Below, one piece after another: positions 23,643 through 31,347 of a stretch of 32,827 nucleotides of DNA; positions within the stretch are counted from its first letter, which is position 1; each line of letters starts with the position of its first letter. Made by a program: the position numbers and the translations under genes. The notes beneath the pieces were generated by a model. It did not search any database and was not told the origin of the DNA. It saw nothing but the letters and a program-made list of their open reading frames with translations. Origin of the DNA: Oscillatoriales cyanobacterium CG2_30_40_61 (GTDB lineage: Bacteria; Cyanobacteriota; Cyanobacteriia; Cyanobacteriales; Microcoleaceae); the NCBI GenBank assembly GCA_001873365.1, contig MNYZ01000065.1, positions 1-32,827 of the forward strand, written 5' to 3'.

Positions 23643-24953
23643 ATGATTGATATTTTGAGTTCGGGATTGGTTGGTGTTTGGTTGCAAATGGCGGGGATAG
23701 ATCGGGCGGGACTCAATACTTCTGTATTGGAGAATTTGGAAACGGAATTATCCCAGGTGGTGTTTCCCCAACAGCCTGATCCTGTTGCGGAAGCGGTGGT
23801 GCAGCAATATTTGAATCGGTTAGCGGCTAAGGGACTTTCTAAGGATGTCCAAGGGGTTTGGGTACAGTCAAGTTGGGTTCCTTTGGCGAAGAATTCGGGG
23901 ACTATACCCCTGCCTGCGGCTTCTCTAACGAAGATAGCAACTTCTTTGGCTTGTTTACAGGTTTTGCCCCCTGAACATCGGTTTGAGACGATAGTAGGGG
24001 TGACTGGGCCGATTGTTGGGGGCGTGGTACAGGGGGATTTAGTAGTTACGGGGAATGGTGATCCGTTTTTTATTTGGGAAGAAGCGATCGCTTTGGGAAA
24101 TAGTTTAAATCAAATGGGAATTCGCGGGGTCGCCGGTAATTTAATTATTACGGATCGTTTTTATATGAATTATGAAGTTGATCCTCTAAAAGTGGGTCAA
24201 TTATTAAAAGAGGCATTTAATTCTCAATCTTGGCAGGAAGAAATTATTGGTCAGCATTCTCGGATGACACCTGGAACGGCTAAACCTCAAGTTATGATTT
24301 CAGGAAATATTATCGCTCAACCTGGGACGGTGAATTCAACCCCAATTATTCGTCATCAGTCTTTGGCCTTAGTTGAAATTATTAAACAGATGAATATTTA
24401 TAGTAATAATCTCATGGCTGAAATTTTAGCAGCCAATGTGGGCGGGGCTGCTAGGGTCAGACAATTGGCGTCACAAGCGGCGGGAGTTCCCATCGAGGAA
24501 ATTCGGTTAATTAATGGTTCGGGTTTAGAACCGGAAAATCAAATTTCTCCGAGGGCTGTTGTCGCAATGTTTATGGCATTAGCTAGATATTTACAAGATA
24601 CTAATATTACCGTTGCTGATTTATTTCCTATTGCTGGAATTGATACCCAAGGTACGTTAGAATATCGAAAAATTCCGGTTTCTTCTCCAGTGAAAACTGG
24701 AACATTATCAGACGTGAGTGCGTTAGCGGGTGTTCTACCAACCCGTGACCGAGGTTTGGTTTGGTTTGCTATTATTAATCGCGGAACGGATTTAGATGGG
24801 TTAAGGGCGGATCAGGATTTATTATTACAGCAATTCGTGAGTACATGGGGTTCTCCTGATAGCTTACCGGAATTAATTCAACCGCATATTGATGGTCGTC
24901 GTCCGGGGATTGGTGATCCGAATCGTAATCAGATTTTAGTACAAACACCTTGA
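23643..24953 (+). CDS. D-alanyl-D-alanine carboxypeptidase / endopeptidase, peptidase family S13 (PBP4 type)
   Basis: 436 residues. The three penicilloyl-serine motifs are present: Ser94-Leu-Thr-Lys97 (ASLTK), Ser254-Asn-Asn (YSNNLMAE) and Lys351-Thr-Gly (VKTGTLSD). Glycine-rich NGDPFF and NGSGLEP, as in DacB, are also there. It should trim or cut peptidoglycan peptides in the periplasm. A short N-terminal hydrophobic stretch (LSSGLVGVWLQMAGI) is not a classical signal peptide, so the export route is unclear; the true start could differ. The gene is shorter than E. coli DacB, lacking part of the inserted domain. A multi-hairpin repeat begins within its stop codon. Confidence 0.92.
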   Translation: MIDILSSGLVGVWLQMAGIDRAGLNTSVLENLETELSQVVFPQQPDPVAEAVVQQYLNRLAAKGLSKDVQGVWVQSSWVPLAKNSGTIPLPAASLTKIATSLACLQVLPPEHRFETIVGVTGPIVGGVVQGDLVVTGNGDPFFIWEEAIALGNSLNQMGIRGVAGNLIITDRFYMNYEVDPLKVGQLLKEAFNSQSWQEEIIGQHSRMTPGTAKPQVMISGNIIAQPGTVNSTPIIRHQSLALVEIIKQMNIYSNNLMAEILAANVGGAARVRQLASQAAGVPIEEIRLINGSGLEPENQISPRAVVAMFMALARYLQDTNITVADLFPIAGIDTQGTLEYRKIPVSSPVKTGTLSDVSALAGVLPTRDRGLVWFAIINRGTDLDGLRADQDLLLQQFVSTWGSPDSLPELIQPHIDGRRPGIGDPNRNQILVQTP

Positions 24954-25051
24954 TTTTTCCTCGTTCCAATGCTCTGCATTGGAATGCTAATTTTGAGGCT
25001 CTGCCTCCTTAATATCATTTCTAGGTAGAACCTAGAAACGAGGGAAAAATC
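24952..25051. repeat. Multi-hairpin repeat element, copy 1 (with 14-15 bp terminal inverted repeats)
   Basis: Ends gatttttcctcgtt and aacgagggaaaaatc are inverted repeats with one extra base. Between them lie three perfect hairpins with 3-nt loops: ttccaatgc-tct-gcattggaa (24964-24984), gaggc-tct-gcctc (24995-25007) and tttctaggt-aga-acctagaaa (25018-25038). The left end overlaps the stop codon of the carboxypeptidase gene. Non-autonomous, MITE-like layout; no protein coded. Confidence 0.85.
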
Positions 25052-25122
25052 GTCCTAACTTATTCGGTAACATCTGTAAATCAATTAGGATTAATTTGTT
25101 TCATAAACTTCCTATAAAAAAT

Positions 25123-25308
25123 TTATAAGAAGTTTTTCCAATTTTCACCATACTTGATAAAAGAAGCTTTCCATCCATTCGGAAGAGGCCAATCTACACC
25201 TATTATTTCTAGGTCTTTTCTTGTCCATCCTCCTTTAGAAGTTTGCAAAGAATTAACTAATTTTTCTCTGGCTTCTGGAGTAATAGGAATTTTGTGTTGA
25301 GGAATCAT
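25123..25308 (-). CDS. Small hypothetical protein (61 aa) downstream of the methyltransferase remnant
   Basis: 61 residues: MIPQHKIPITPEAREKL, then a Gly-Gly-Trp-Thr-Arg-Lys turn, EIIGVDWPLPNGWKASF and a charged end. The G-V-x-W-P-x-P-x-G-W pattern looks like a conserved small cyanobacterial protein; I recall similar proteins but no function. It lies 35 nt after the methyltransferase remnant on the same strand, so it may be a leftover of the same restriction-modification module. No catalytic motif is seen. Confidence 0.55.
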   Translation of the reverse strand: MIPQHKIPITPEAREKLVNSLQTSKGGWTRKDLEIIGVDWPLPNGWKASFIKYGENWKNFL

Positions 25309-25343
25309 TGTTAAATAGCTTTAATCTATACCTACAAGAATAA

Positions 25344-25879
25344 TTATAACTTAAAAAGTGGCTTTAGTGGGTTTAAACTGATCAGTAATGAAGTTTGTAT
25401 TAAATTCATTTCTTCTAAATGATTTTGTATTCTTTGAGTCGCAATTTCACAATATTCTGGTTTAATTTCAAAACCAATTACCTGACGATTTAAACTTAAA
25501 GCTGCGATCGCAGTTGTTCCAGAACCCAAAAAAGGATCTATAATTAAATCTCCCCCATGAGAAGATGCTTTAATAATCCGATCAATAACAGCAATAGGAA
25601 ATTGTGCCGGATGAGAAGTTCGTTCTTTAGAAGCACGATTTTTACCCGATGTCACTAAATTTCTTGAATCCATTCTATACACCAGCTTAAATACTGATCA
25701 AGAGGCAGATATTGTTCATATTCTTTCCCAATATTATAAGGAGGGCTTGTAATAGTCAATTGTAAGCTGTCAGAAGGAAGATGTTTTAAGGCTTCTAAGC
25801 AATCTAAATTATAAATCAAGCAATTATTTGCTTGAAAATAAGGTTCACCCCAAATTTTAATCGCTTCAGTTAAATTCAT
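25344..25879 (-). pseudogene. Beta-class DNA methyltransferase with internal deletion and frameshift
   Basis: Two fragments in different frames. The 5' part (25655-25879) has an N-terminal helix, DCLEALKHLPSDSLQ and the catalytic motif IV TSPPYNIGKEYEQYL, ending WIQEI and a stop. The 3' part (25344-25682) resumes with TSGKNRASKERTSHPAQFP and carries motif I as DPFLGSGTTAIAALSLNRQVIGFEI. Order IV then I is that of beta-class N4-cytosine or N6-adenine methyltransferases. The whole middle, including motifs after IV and the target-recognition domain, is missing, so ~180 codons remain where ~300 would be expected. The enzyme must be inactive. The junction is between about 25660 and 25690. No intact restriction endonuclease is adjacent. 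Confidence 0.88.
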
Positions 25880-26034
25880 TTCTTGCCTTGAGGATATAGA
25901 AAAATTGAATTGATTTAATTATAACAAAATAATTATTTTTGGGATCAAAATCAGTAAGAATTTTTCTAAAATATGCTAAACTTATTCATATTATAAATGA
26001 CGAGGGAAACGAGGGAAAAATATTCTCCACCCCT

Positions 26035-26145
26035 GGTTCCAATGCTGTGCATTGGAATCATAATTTTGAGGCTCCCCCTCAAATTATAACAGGAGGCAGA
26101 GCCTCCTTAATATCATTTCTAGGTAGAACCTAGAAACGTGGGAAA
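26035..26145. repeat. Multi-hairpin repeat element, copy 2
   Basis: Same family as 24952-25051 but with an extra stem. Hairpins: ttccaatgc-tgt-gcattggaa (26037-26057), tttgagg-ctccc-cctcaaa (26065-26083), aggaggc-aga-gcctcct (26091-26107), tttctaggt-aga-acctagaaa (26116-26136). The first and last stems are identical to copy 1. A cgagggaaacgagggaaaaa sequence at 26001-26020 looks like a displaced or duplicated end. Confidence 0.85.
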
Positions 26146-26221
26146 ACGGATTTCGTGTTGTGTCCTGCCTCGGTGCATGGACTCCTTAGCCTTTTGCCCT
26201 TTTCCCTTTCTTTTTTTTTGA

Positions 26222-26292
26222 ATGTAGGGGCGGGTTCACCCGGATTTTTGTTAACAACAATTAATCTAAATAAACCCGTCCAACCCCACAGT
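26222..26292. repeat. cgggtt-type inverted repeat, diverged copy
   Basis: tgtaggggcgggttcacccg at 26223 and aaacccgtccaaccccac near 26272-26290 are roughly complementary ends of the same family as the copy at 26334-26402. Confidence 0.5.
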
Positions 26293-26333
26293 AGACATCA
26301 ATATAAACCCGATTTTATTAACGTTAAATCTTG

Positions 26334-26455
26334 GTAGGGTGGGGCGGGTTGACAAAAATTATTTGTGAGATTTGTTAAATTTTGTCGAACCCGCCCCCTA
26401 CGGGTTTTACCGAATGTAGGGGCGGGTTGACAAAAATTATTTGTGAGGGTGGGCG
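26334..26455. repeat. cgggtt-type inverted repeat with a partial tandem copy
   Basis: Left arm tagggtggggcgggttgaca... (26334-26360) pairs with aattttgtcgaacccgcccc and the following cctac (26378-26400). The left arm, ggggcgggttgacaaaaatt followed by atttgtgag, is then repeated at 26419-26447 without its partner. This looks like a MITE-like element plus a truncated second copy. Confidence 0.75.
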
Positions 26456-26617
26456 GAATTGACAGACTATAGGATTGATCTCACCTCAAGTCACCAAACC
26501 CAGATGTAGCTAGGGAATTGACCTCAACAGCATCGAGAAAAGCTAACCCGTCGTAAAGATTCTGATTCAACCTCTTTACCGAAACCCAATTATCTGTAAC
26601 TATATTGAAATTAATGC

Positions 26618-26646
26618 TTGTAGGGATGATCCGCTTCTGGTAAAAT
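26618..26646 (+). promoter_or_regulatory. Candidate sigma70-type promoter of prk
   Basis: TTGTAG (26618-26623), 17-nt spacer, TAAAAT (26641-26646) preceded by TGG. Transcription would start near 26653, giving a leader of ~195 nt. Spacing is ideal and hexamers differ little from TTGACA/TATAAT, but it is only a sequence match. Confidence 0.5.
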
Positions 26647-26670
26647 CAGAAACAAAAGTTAGTATTAAAT

Positions 26671-26687
26671 ACTTAGGTTGCCTAAGT
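26671..26687 (+). promoter_or_regulatory. Hairpin at the 5' end of the proposed prk leader
   Basis: acttagg-ttg-cctaagt, a perfect 7-bp stem with a 3-nt loop about 18 nt after the predicted start of the prk transcript. Further downstream short complementary segments (gtcg/cgac near 26703-26722) suggest more structure. It may stabilise the mRNA. Confidence 0.5.
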
Positions 26688-26848
26688 ACAGGGCCTTCTG
26701 TCAGTCGGGAGTCTGTTCACGACCCTCAGTTGAGGTTTACTCCACCTTTGGATCAGGTGAAAACTCAACATTGCTGGCGTTGGTCAGAGTTTTAATGCTC
26801 TAAATTCAATGATTAAATTGTCAACAGTTTCTTTTAGGGTAGAGGAAG

Positions 26849-27853
26849 ATGGGAAATAAGCCGGATCGCGTGGTTTTAATTGGCGTTGCTGGAGATTCCG
26901 GGTGCGGAAAATCAACATTTTTACGTCGGATAACAGACATCTTTGGAAAAGATTTTGTGACGGTTATCTGTTTAGATGACTACCATTGTTTAGACCGTAA
27001 ACAACGCAAAGAAACCGGAATTACGGCTCTAGATCCTAGAGCTAATAATTTCGATCTAATGTATCAGCAAGTTAATGCTCTTAAAAACGGTATATCTATT
27101 GATAAACCCATTTATAATCATGAAACTGGTGAGCTAGATCCCCCGGAACGGATCAATCCTAATCATATTATCGTGATCGAAGGATTACATCCGTTATATG
27201 ACGAACGGGTGCGAGGACTGCTTGATTTTAGTGTTTATCTTGATATCAGCGACGAAGTTAAAATTTCGTGGAAAATTCAGCGCGACATGGCTGAACGGGG
27301 ACATCGTTATGAAGATGTTTTAGCCGCAATTAATGCTCGTCGTCCCGATTTTGACGCTTATATTGACCCCCAAAAGCAATATGCTGATGTGGTGGTTCAA
27401 ATTCTGCCCACAAACCTGATCGCTGAAGACAAAGAACACAAAATCCTGCGGGTGCGTCTAGTACAAAAAGAAGGCGTGGAAGGACTCGAACCCGCCTACT
27501 TATTTGATCAAGGATCAACGATTTACTGGACACCTTGCGGACGCAAACTCACCTGTTCTTATCCCGGCCTGAAAATGTATTATGGCCCTGATAACTACTA
27601 CGGAAATGAAGTGTCTATCCTCGAAGTTGATGGTCAATTCGATAACCTCGATGAGATGATCTACGTTGAAGGACATTTAAGTAACTTGTCTACAAAATAC
27701 TATGGGGAAATGACCCATCTGCTCCGCGAGCGCCAAGAGTATCCCGGTTCCAATAATGGTAGCGGATTATTCCAGGTGTTAGTGGGCTTGAAAATGCGGG
27801 CAACTTATGAACGCTTAGTCGGAGTTACTGAAAAAGTAGCAGCAACCGTCTAA
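26849..27853 (+). CDS. prk: Phosphoribulokinase
   Basis: 334 residues, the length of cyanobacterial PRK. It phosphorylates ribulose 5-phosphate with ATP to ribulose 1,5-bisphosphate in the Calvin cycle. P-loop GDSGCGKST (15-23), the DDYHCLDR region (43-50) with substrate-binding residues, EGLHPLYDERV and the C-terminal catalytic block are typical. Cys19 and Cys41, the thioredoxin-regulated pair, are both present, as is the C-terminal Cys pair in TPCGRKLTCSYPG that takes part in CP12-mediated regulation. The ATG has an AGAGGAAG ribosome binding site just upstream. A structured leader precedes it and a good terminator follows. Confidence 0.98.
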   Translation: MGNKPDRVVLIGVAGDSGCGKSTFLRRITDIFGKDFVTVICLDDYHCLDRKQRKETGITALDPRANNFDLMYQQVNALKNGISIDKPIYNHETGELDPPERINPNHIIVIEGLHPLYDERVRGLLDFSVYLDISDEVKISWKIQRDMAERGHRYEDVLAAINARRPDFDAYIDPQKQYADVVVQILPTNLIAEDKEHKILRVRLVQKEGVEGLEPAYLFDQGSTIYWTPCGRKLTCSYPGLKMYYGPDNYYGNEVSILEVDGQFDNLDEMIYVEGHLSNLSTKYYGEMTHLLRERQEYPGSNNGSGLFQVLVGLKMRATYERLVGVTEKVAATV

Positions 27854-27888
27854 GTTTTTGACTGTTAGTAATTAACTCAAGAAATTAT

Positions 27889-27920
27889 AACGCGGATTCA
27901 ATCGATCTCGCGTTTTTTTT
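27889..27920 (+). terminator. Rho-independent terminator after prk
   Basis: aacgcg (27889-27894) pairs with cgcgtt (27909-27914), with a 14-nt loop that can fold further (gat/atc), followed by eight T residues (27913-27920). It lies 36 nt after the prk stop. Confidence 0.75.
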
Positions 27921-27931
27921 AGATTTATTCA

Positions 27932-28000
27932 AGAAACCGGGTTTCTAATTAATTAAGATTAATTGTATCCCCTCAATATTTGTTGAGAAACCCGGTTTCT
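27932..28000. repeat. aaccgggtt palindromic element, copy 1
   Basis: Left end agaaaccgggtttct (27932-27946) and right end agaaacccggtttct (27986-28000) are perfect 15-bp inverted repeats. Each end is itself nearly palindromic about a central G or C. The core is AT-rich (39 nt). Other copies are at 31250-31314 and 32745-32809. Confidence 0.9.
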
Positions 28001-28092
28001 GTAGCCCACTGTCTTTGAGATCCTCGGATAGAATTGCCGGAAATATTTCTTGACAAATATCATCCGATTAGCAAGGGCGAGGAAAGATGTTT

Positions 28093-29496
28093 CTACAGTT
28101 GTTTGACTTCCGAAACCAACTTAGCCACAACATCCTTAGCATTGCCAAACAACATCATGGTTTTATCCTTATAAAACAGGTCATTTTCTACCCCGGCAAA
28201 CCCCGTATTCATACTGCGTTTAATCACAATAGTATGTTTAGCTTTGTCCACATCTAAAATCGGCATCCCATAAATAGGACTATTTTTATCTTCCCGTGCC
28301 GCCGGGTTAACCACATCATTGGCTCCGATAACTAACGCTACATCGGTTTGATCAAACTGCGGGTTAATGTCATCCATATCATATAACTGAGGATAGGGAA
28401 CATTTGCCTCCGCTAACAGCACATTCATGTGTCCCGGCATCCGTCCCGCCACGGGATGAATCGCATATTTGACATCAACCCCATTACTTTCTAATTGATC
28501 CACCAACTCCTTAACACTATGCTGGGCTTGGGCTACAGCCATGCCATACCCAGGTACAATCACCACAGAACGGGCATATCCTAACATCATTGCCCCTTCC
28601 TCGGTGTCAATACTCCGAACCGTTTGATCCGTTGCACCCGCCCCACTAGCAGTCCCAGAACCGCTTTCTCCGGTTCCAAACCCAGCAAATAGCACGTTAG
28701 TTAAAGAACGGTTCATCGCCTTACACATAATCACCGTTAGGATAATTCCCGACGCCCCAACTAACGCCCCCGCAATGATTAACAGGTTGTTCATCACCAC
28801 AAACCCGGCGGCCGATGCAGCCAACCCGGAGAAGGAATTTAACAGAGAAATCACCACCGGCATATCGCCACCCCCGATAGGAATGACAAATAACACCCCC
28901 AAAATTAGGGAAATAAATACTAACCCTAAAAATACCGACACATTAAAAGGGGTTAGGCAAATATAAATACTGCCTATTCCAAAGGCAACAAACAGCAAAA
29001 TATTAAACTGTTGTTGCAAGGGAAATAAGATCGGAGAACCACTCATAATCCCCTGCAATTTAGCAAAGGCAATCATCGAACCTGTAAAGGTTATTCCCCC
29101 AATTAATACCCCTAAAATTGCGGTAATTGTTGTGCCTAAAGGCGGAGTTTCTGCTAGGGCTAAATAGCGCCAAAATTCTCCCACCGCCACCAGGGAAGAA
29201 GCGGCACCCCCCAACCCATTTAGTAAACCTACCATTTGGGGCATTTCTGTCATTTGAATTTTATAGGCCATCACTGCCCCGATGACCGAACCAATAATTA
29301 AGGCGAGGGCGATCAATTCATAGTTCAAAACCTGCCGATCTAACATTGTGGCAACAACAGCAATTAACATCCCAATGGCTGCCCATAAATTACCACTTCT
29401 AGCCGTTGCTGGCGAACCTAACTTTTTCAAGCCAAAGAAAAAGAAGGTGACAGCGACTAAATAACTGAGTTGTATTCCCGTTAAGCGAATATCCAT
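28093..29496 (-). CDS. pntB: NAD(P) transhydrogenase subunit beta
   Basis: 467 residues. The N-terminal two thirds has about 9 membrane helices (dII part) and the last ~175 residues form the NADP(H)-binding domain III, with VVIVPGYGMAVAQAQHSVKELV, HPVAGRMPGHMNVLLAEANVPY, ALVIGANDVVNPAA, PIYGMPILDVDKA and the end KTMMLFGNAKDVVAKLV. With PntA it couples proton flow to hydride transfer from NADH to NADP+. Its ATG overlaps the last base of the pntA2 stop, which implies translational coupling. It is the last gene of the operon. Confidence 0.97.
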   Translation of the reverse strand: MDIRLTGIQLSYLVAVTFFFFGLKKLGSPATARSGNLWAAIGMLIAVVATMLDRQVLNYELIALALIIGSVIGAVMAYKIQMTEMPQMVGLLNGLGGAASSLVAVGEFWRYLALAETPPLGTTITAILGVLIGGITFTGSMIAFAKLQGIMSGSPILFPLQQQFNILLFVAFGIGSIYICLTPFNVSVFLGLVFISLILGVLFVIPIGGGDMPVVISLLNSFSGLAASAAGFVVMNNLLIIAGALVGASGIILTVIMCKAMNRSLTNVLFAGFGTGESGSGTASGAGATDQTVRSIDTEEGAMMLGYARSVVIVPGYGMAVAQAQHSVKELVDQLESNGVDVKYAIHPVAGRMPGHMNVLLAEANVPYPQLYDMDDINPQFDQTDVALVIGANDVVNPAAREDKNSPIYGMPILDVDKAKHTIVIKRSMNTGFAGVENDLFYKDKTMMLFGNAKDVVAKLVSEVKQL

Positions 29497-29792
29497 TAGG
29501 CTTTAACCTCTTTTTTCTTAAACATTTCCAACATTCGATCTGTGACTAAAAAGCCACCGACAACGTTAATCATGGCGAGAATAATCCCAATAAATCCCAG
29601 AATTACGGTGACATTCCAATTGCGATCGCCCGCAATAATTAACGCTCCTAAAACGGAAATTCCTGAAATTGCATTTGCCCCAGACATTAAGGGAGTGTGC
29701 AAAGTTGGCGGAACTTTCGTAATCACTTCAAAACCCGCAAAGGTGGCTAAAACAAACACAAACAATGCGGAAATTAATGTTTCTGCGGTCAT
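29496..29792 (-). CDS. pntA2: NAD(P) transhydrogenase subunit alpha 2
   Basis: 98 residues, the separate membrane part of the alpha subunit found in cyanobacteria and Rhodospirillum (PntAB), with three to four hydrophobic helices: ALFVFVLATFAGFEVITKVP, TLHTPLMSGANAISGISVLGAL and VILGFIGIILAMINVVGGFLV. It supplies helices of the proton channel. It lies 27 nt after pntA1 and overlaps pntB by one base. Confidence 0.96.
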   Translation of the reverse strand: MTAETLISALFVFVLATFAGFEVITKVPPTLHTPLMSGANAISGISVLGALIIAGDRNWNVTVILGFIGIILAMINVVGGFLVTDRMLEMFKKKEVKA

Positions 29793-29819
29793 ATAATTTT
29801 AGATTTAGAGATTGTGAAC

Positions 29820-30977
29820 TTAACCAGAAATCGAGACTTGTTGACTATTTGCGCTTAAAGCATCTTTAACTCGTTGAGAACGAATTTCACCGTTATGAGT
29901 CACACAAGATCCATCGAGAATATCATCACTAAAATTAATCTCCAGTTGCTGATCTTTGTTAATCATTAATCCCAATAAAGCCGAAATGTTTTTCGCATAA
30001 ACTTCACTGGCATGAATGGGCATGGAAGCAGGTAAATTAATCGGCCCAATAATTGTCACACCATATTTGACCACATCTTTCCCAGCTTCGCTGCATTCAC
30101 AGTTTCCCCCCTGTTCGGCGGCCAGATCGACGATCACCGAACCCGGTTTCATTTGAGCTACCATATCTTCTGTGACTAATACCGGGGCCTTTCTCCCCGG
30201 AACTTGGGCAGTTGTCACCACCACATCAGAAGACGCTACGTGCTGGCTCAGGACTTCCCGGGTGCGTTCCTTGGCTTTTTCCGAAATTTCCTTAGCATAA
30301 CCCCCCTCAGCCACAGTATCTTCCTCTAGGGACACATCTACAAACTTAGCCCCCAAGCTTTGTACCTGTTCTTTGACTTCGGGACGAATATCAAACCCTT
30401 CGACAATAGCACCCAGACGTCGGGCCGTGGCGATCGCCTGTAACCCAGCGACCCCAGCCCCCAAAATTAACACCTTAGCCGGACGAATAGTTCCGGCGGC
30501 TGTGGTTAACATGGGGAAATATTTCGGTAAAGCCGTTGCTGCAATTAATACCGCCTTATATCCGGCTAAGTTGGCTTGGGAGGATAAAGCATCCATGCTT
30601 TGGGCGCGACTGCTACGGGGGATCAGTTCCATACTAAAGGCCGTAACGTTCTGAGCCGCCAGTTTCTGAATTAATTCAGGATTTCCCAAGGGGTTTAAAA
30701 AGGTGATTAACACCCCTCCAGACTTGAGTTGAGACACCTCTGAGTCCTCTAATACCCCGACTTTCAGCAGGACATCTACTTCGCCCCAAAGTGTCCCCTG
30801 ATCAACGATTTTCGCCCCCACCTGTTCATAAGTTGCATCGGAAAAACAGGCCCGCTCCCCGGCTCCTGCTTCTACCCAAACTTCTACACCCTGTTTAACC
30901 AAACGGGCGACCACATCAGGGATGAGGGCAACTCGGCGCTCATCTACCTGACTTTCCTTAGCAATGCCAATTTTCAT
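29820..30977 (-). CDS. pntA1: NAD(P) transhydrogenase subunit alpha 1
   Basis: 385 residues, the soluble NAD(H)-binding domain I, related to alanine dehydrogenase. It starts MKIGIAKESQVDERRVALIPD. The nucleotide-binding motif is LILGAGVAGLQAIATARRLGA, followed by AEQGGNCECSEAG and GPINLPASMPIHAS, all standard. It is the first gene of the pntA1-pntA2-pntB operon. A clear ribosome binding site, AGGAGA, is 5 nt before the ATG on the minus strand. Confidence 0.97.
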   Translation of the reverse strand: MKIGIAKESQVDERRVALIPDVVARLVKQGVEVWVEAGAGERACFSDATYEQVGAKIVDQGTLWGEVDVLLKVGVLEDSEVSQLKSGGVLITFLNPLGNPELIQKLAAQNVTAFSMELIPRSSRAQSMDALSSQANLAGYKAVLIAATALPKYFPMLTTAAGTIRPAKVLILGAGVAGLQAIATARRLGAIVEGFDIRPEVKEQVQSLGAKFVDVSLEEDTVAEGGYAKEISEKAKERTREVLSQHVASSDVVVTTAQVPGRKAPVLVTEDMVAQMKPGSVIVDLAAEQGGNCECSEAGKDVVKYGVTIIGPINLPASMPIHASEVYAKNISALLGLMINKDQQLEINFSDDILDGSCVTHNGEIRSQRVKDALSANSQQVSISG

Positions 30978-30999
30978 AAATCTCCTGATAATTTGTTCA

Positions 31000-31026
31000 C
31001 AGTTAACAGTTAACGATTAACAGTTA
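31000..31026. repeat. Short tandem repeat, cagttaa heptamers upstream of pntA1
   Basis: cagttaacagttaacgatta then acagtta: imperfect heptamers in the pntA1 leader, 23 nt upstream of the start codon. STRR-like. Confidence 0.6.
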
Positions 31027-31098
31027 TGTTCTTTCCTCCGCTTCGCCAAGTTAATGCAATATGGGCCAATCCCGACAAAATGAACAAGATCGTGTTAT

Positions 31099-31104
31099 AT
31101 TATA
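31099..31104 (-). promoter_or_regulatory. Possible -10 box for the pnt operon
   Basis: TATAAT on the minus strand, ~120 nt upstream of pntA1. No good -35 hexamer at the right distance (tatcga instead), so this is weak. Confidence 0.25.
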
Positions 31105-31249
31105 TGCGAGGTTTTGAAAATTCGATAAAATTCCAGACATACAAGTTTAGGTTATACCTTAATACAGATCAACAAATATCCCTAAGAAAAAAGTAAGTAA
31201 TAGTAGAGATAAAGCACGGTTAGCTGATAGTTCGCAAAATCTCAAGCCA

Positions 31250-31314
31250 AGAAACCGGGTTTCTAATTCAGATTAATTACATCCCATCCAGATTTATTCA
31301 GAAACCCGGTTTCT
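31250..31314. repeat. aaccgggtt palindromic element, copy 2
   Basis: Left end agaaaccgggtttct (31250-31264) and right end agaaacccggtttct (31300-31314), 35-nt core. The next base starts a GTG in frame with the DUF29 gene and a HIP1 octamer (31320-31327) follows. Flanks ctcaagcc before and gcgatcgc after are shared with copy 3. Confidence 0.9.
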
Positions 31315-31347
31315 GTGCCGCGATCGCATATTAGTTATGATGAGTTT

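Larger units (their letters stand above)
25880..26848. other. Repeat-rich intergenic region with the prk leader
   Basis: About 970 nt without a gene. From left to right: AT-rich flank of the methyltransferase remnant, the second multi-hairpin element (26035-26145), cgggtt repeat elements (26222-26455), ~150 nt of unassigned sequence, then the proposed prk promoter and a ~195-nt leader. Short open frames here (for example 25939-26133) run through repeats and are not credible genes. Confidence 0.7.
30978..31347. other. Intergenic region between pnt operon and DUF29 gene
   Basis: About 370 nt. It holds an agttaac-type tandem repeat (31000-31026), an AT-rich stretch with a possible minus-strand -10 box (31099-31104), unassigned sequence to 31249, then the palindromic element copy 2 (31250-31314) followed by HIP1. 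Confidence 0.6.

Noticed and set aside
25939-26337. Two plus-strand open frames of 60-64 codons (25939-26133 and 26155-26337)
   Set aside because: The first runs through the multi-hairpin repeat and the second through a poly-T stretch and cgggtt repeat; neither has a ribosome binding site or protein-like composition.
27932-28000. Second terminator after prk
   Set aside because: The palindromes have no following T-run and the same element recurs at 31250 and 32745 away from gene ends, so it is a repeat; the real terminator is at 27889-27920.
30373-30654. 93-codon plus-strand frame inside pntA1
   Set aside because: Antisense shadow of the conserved NAD-binding domain.
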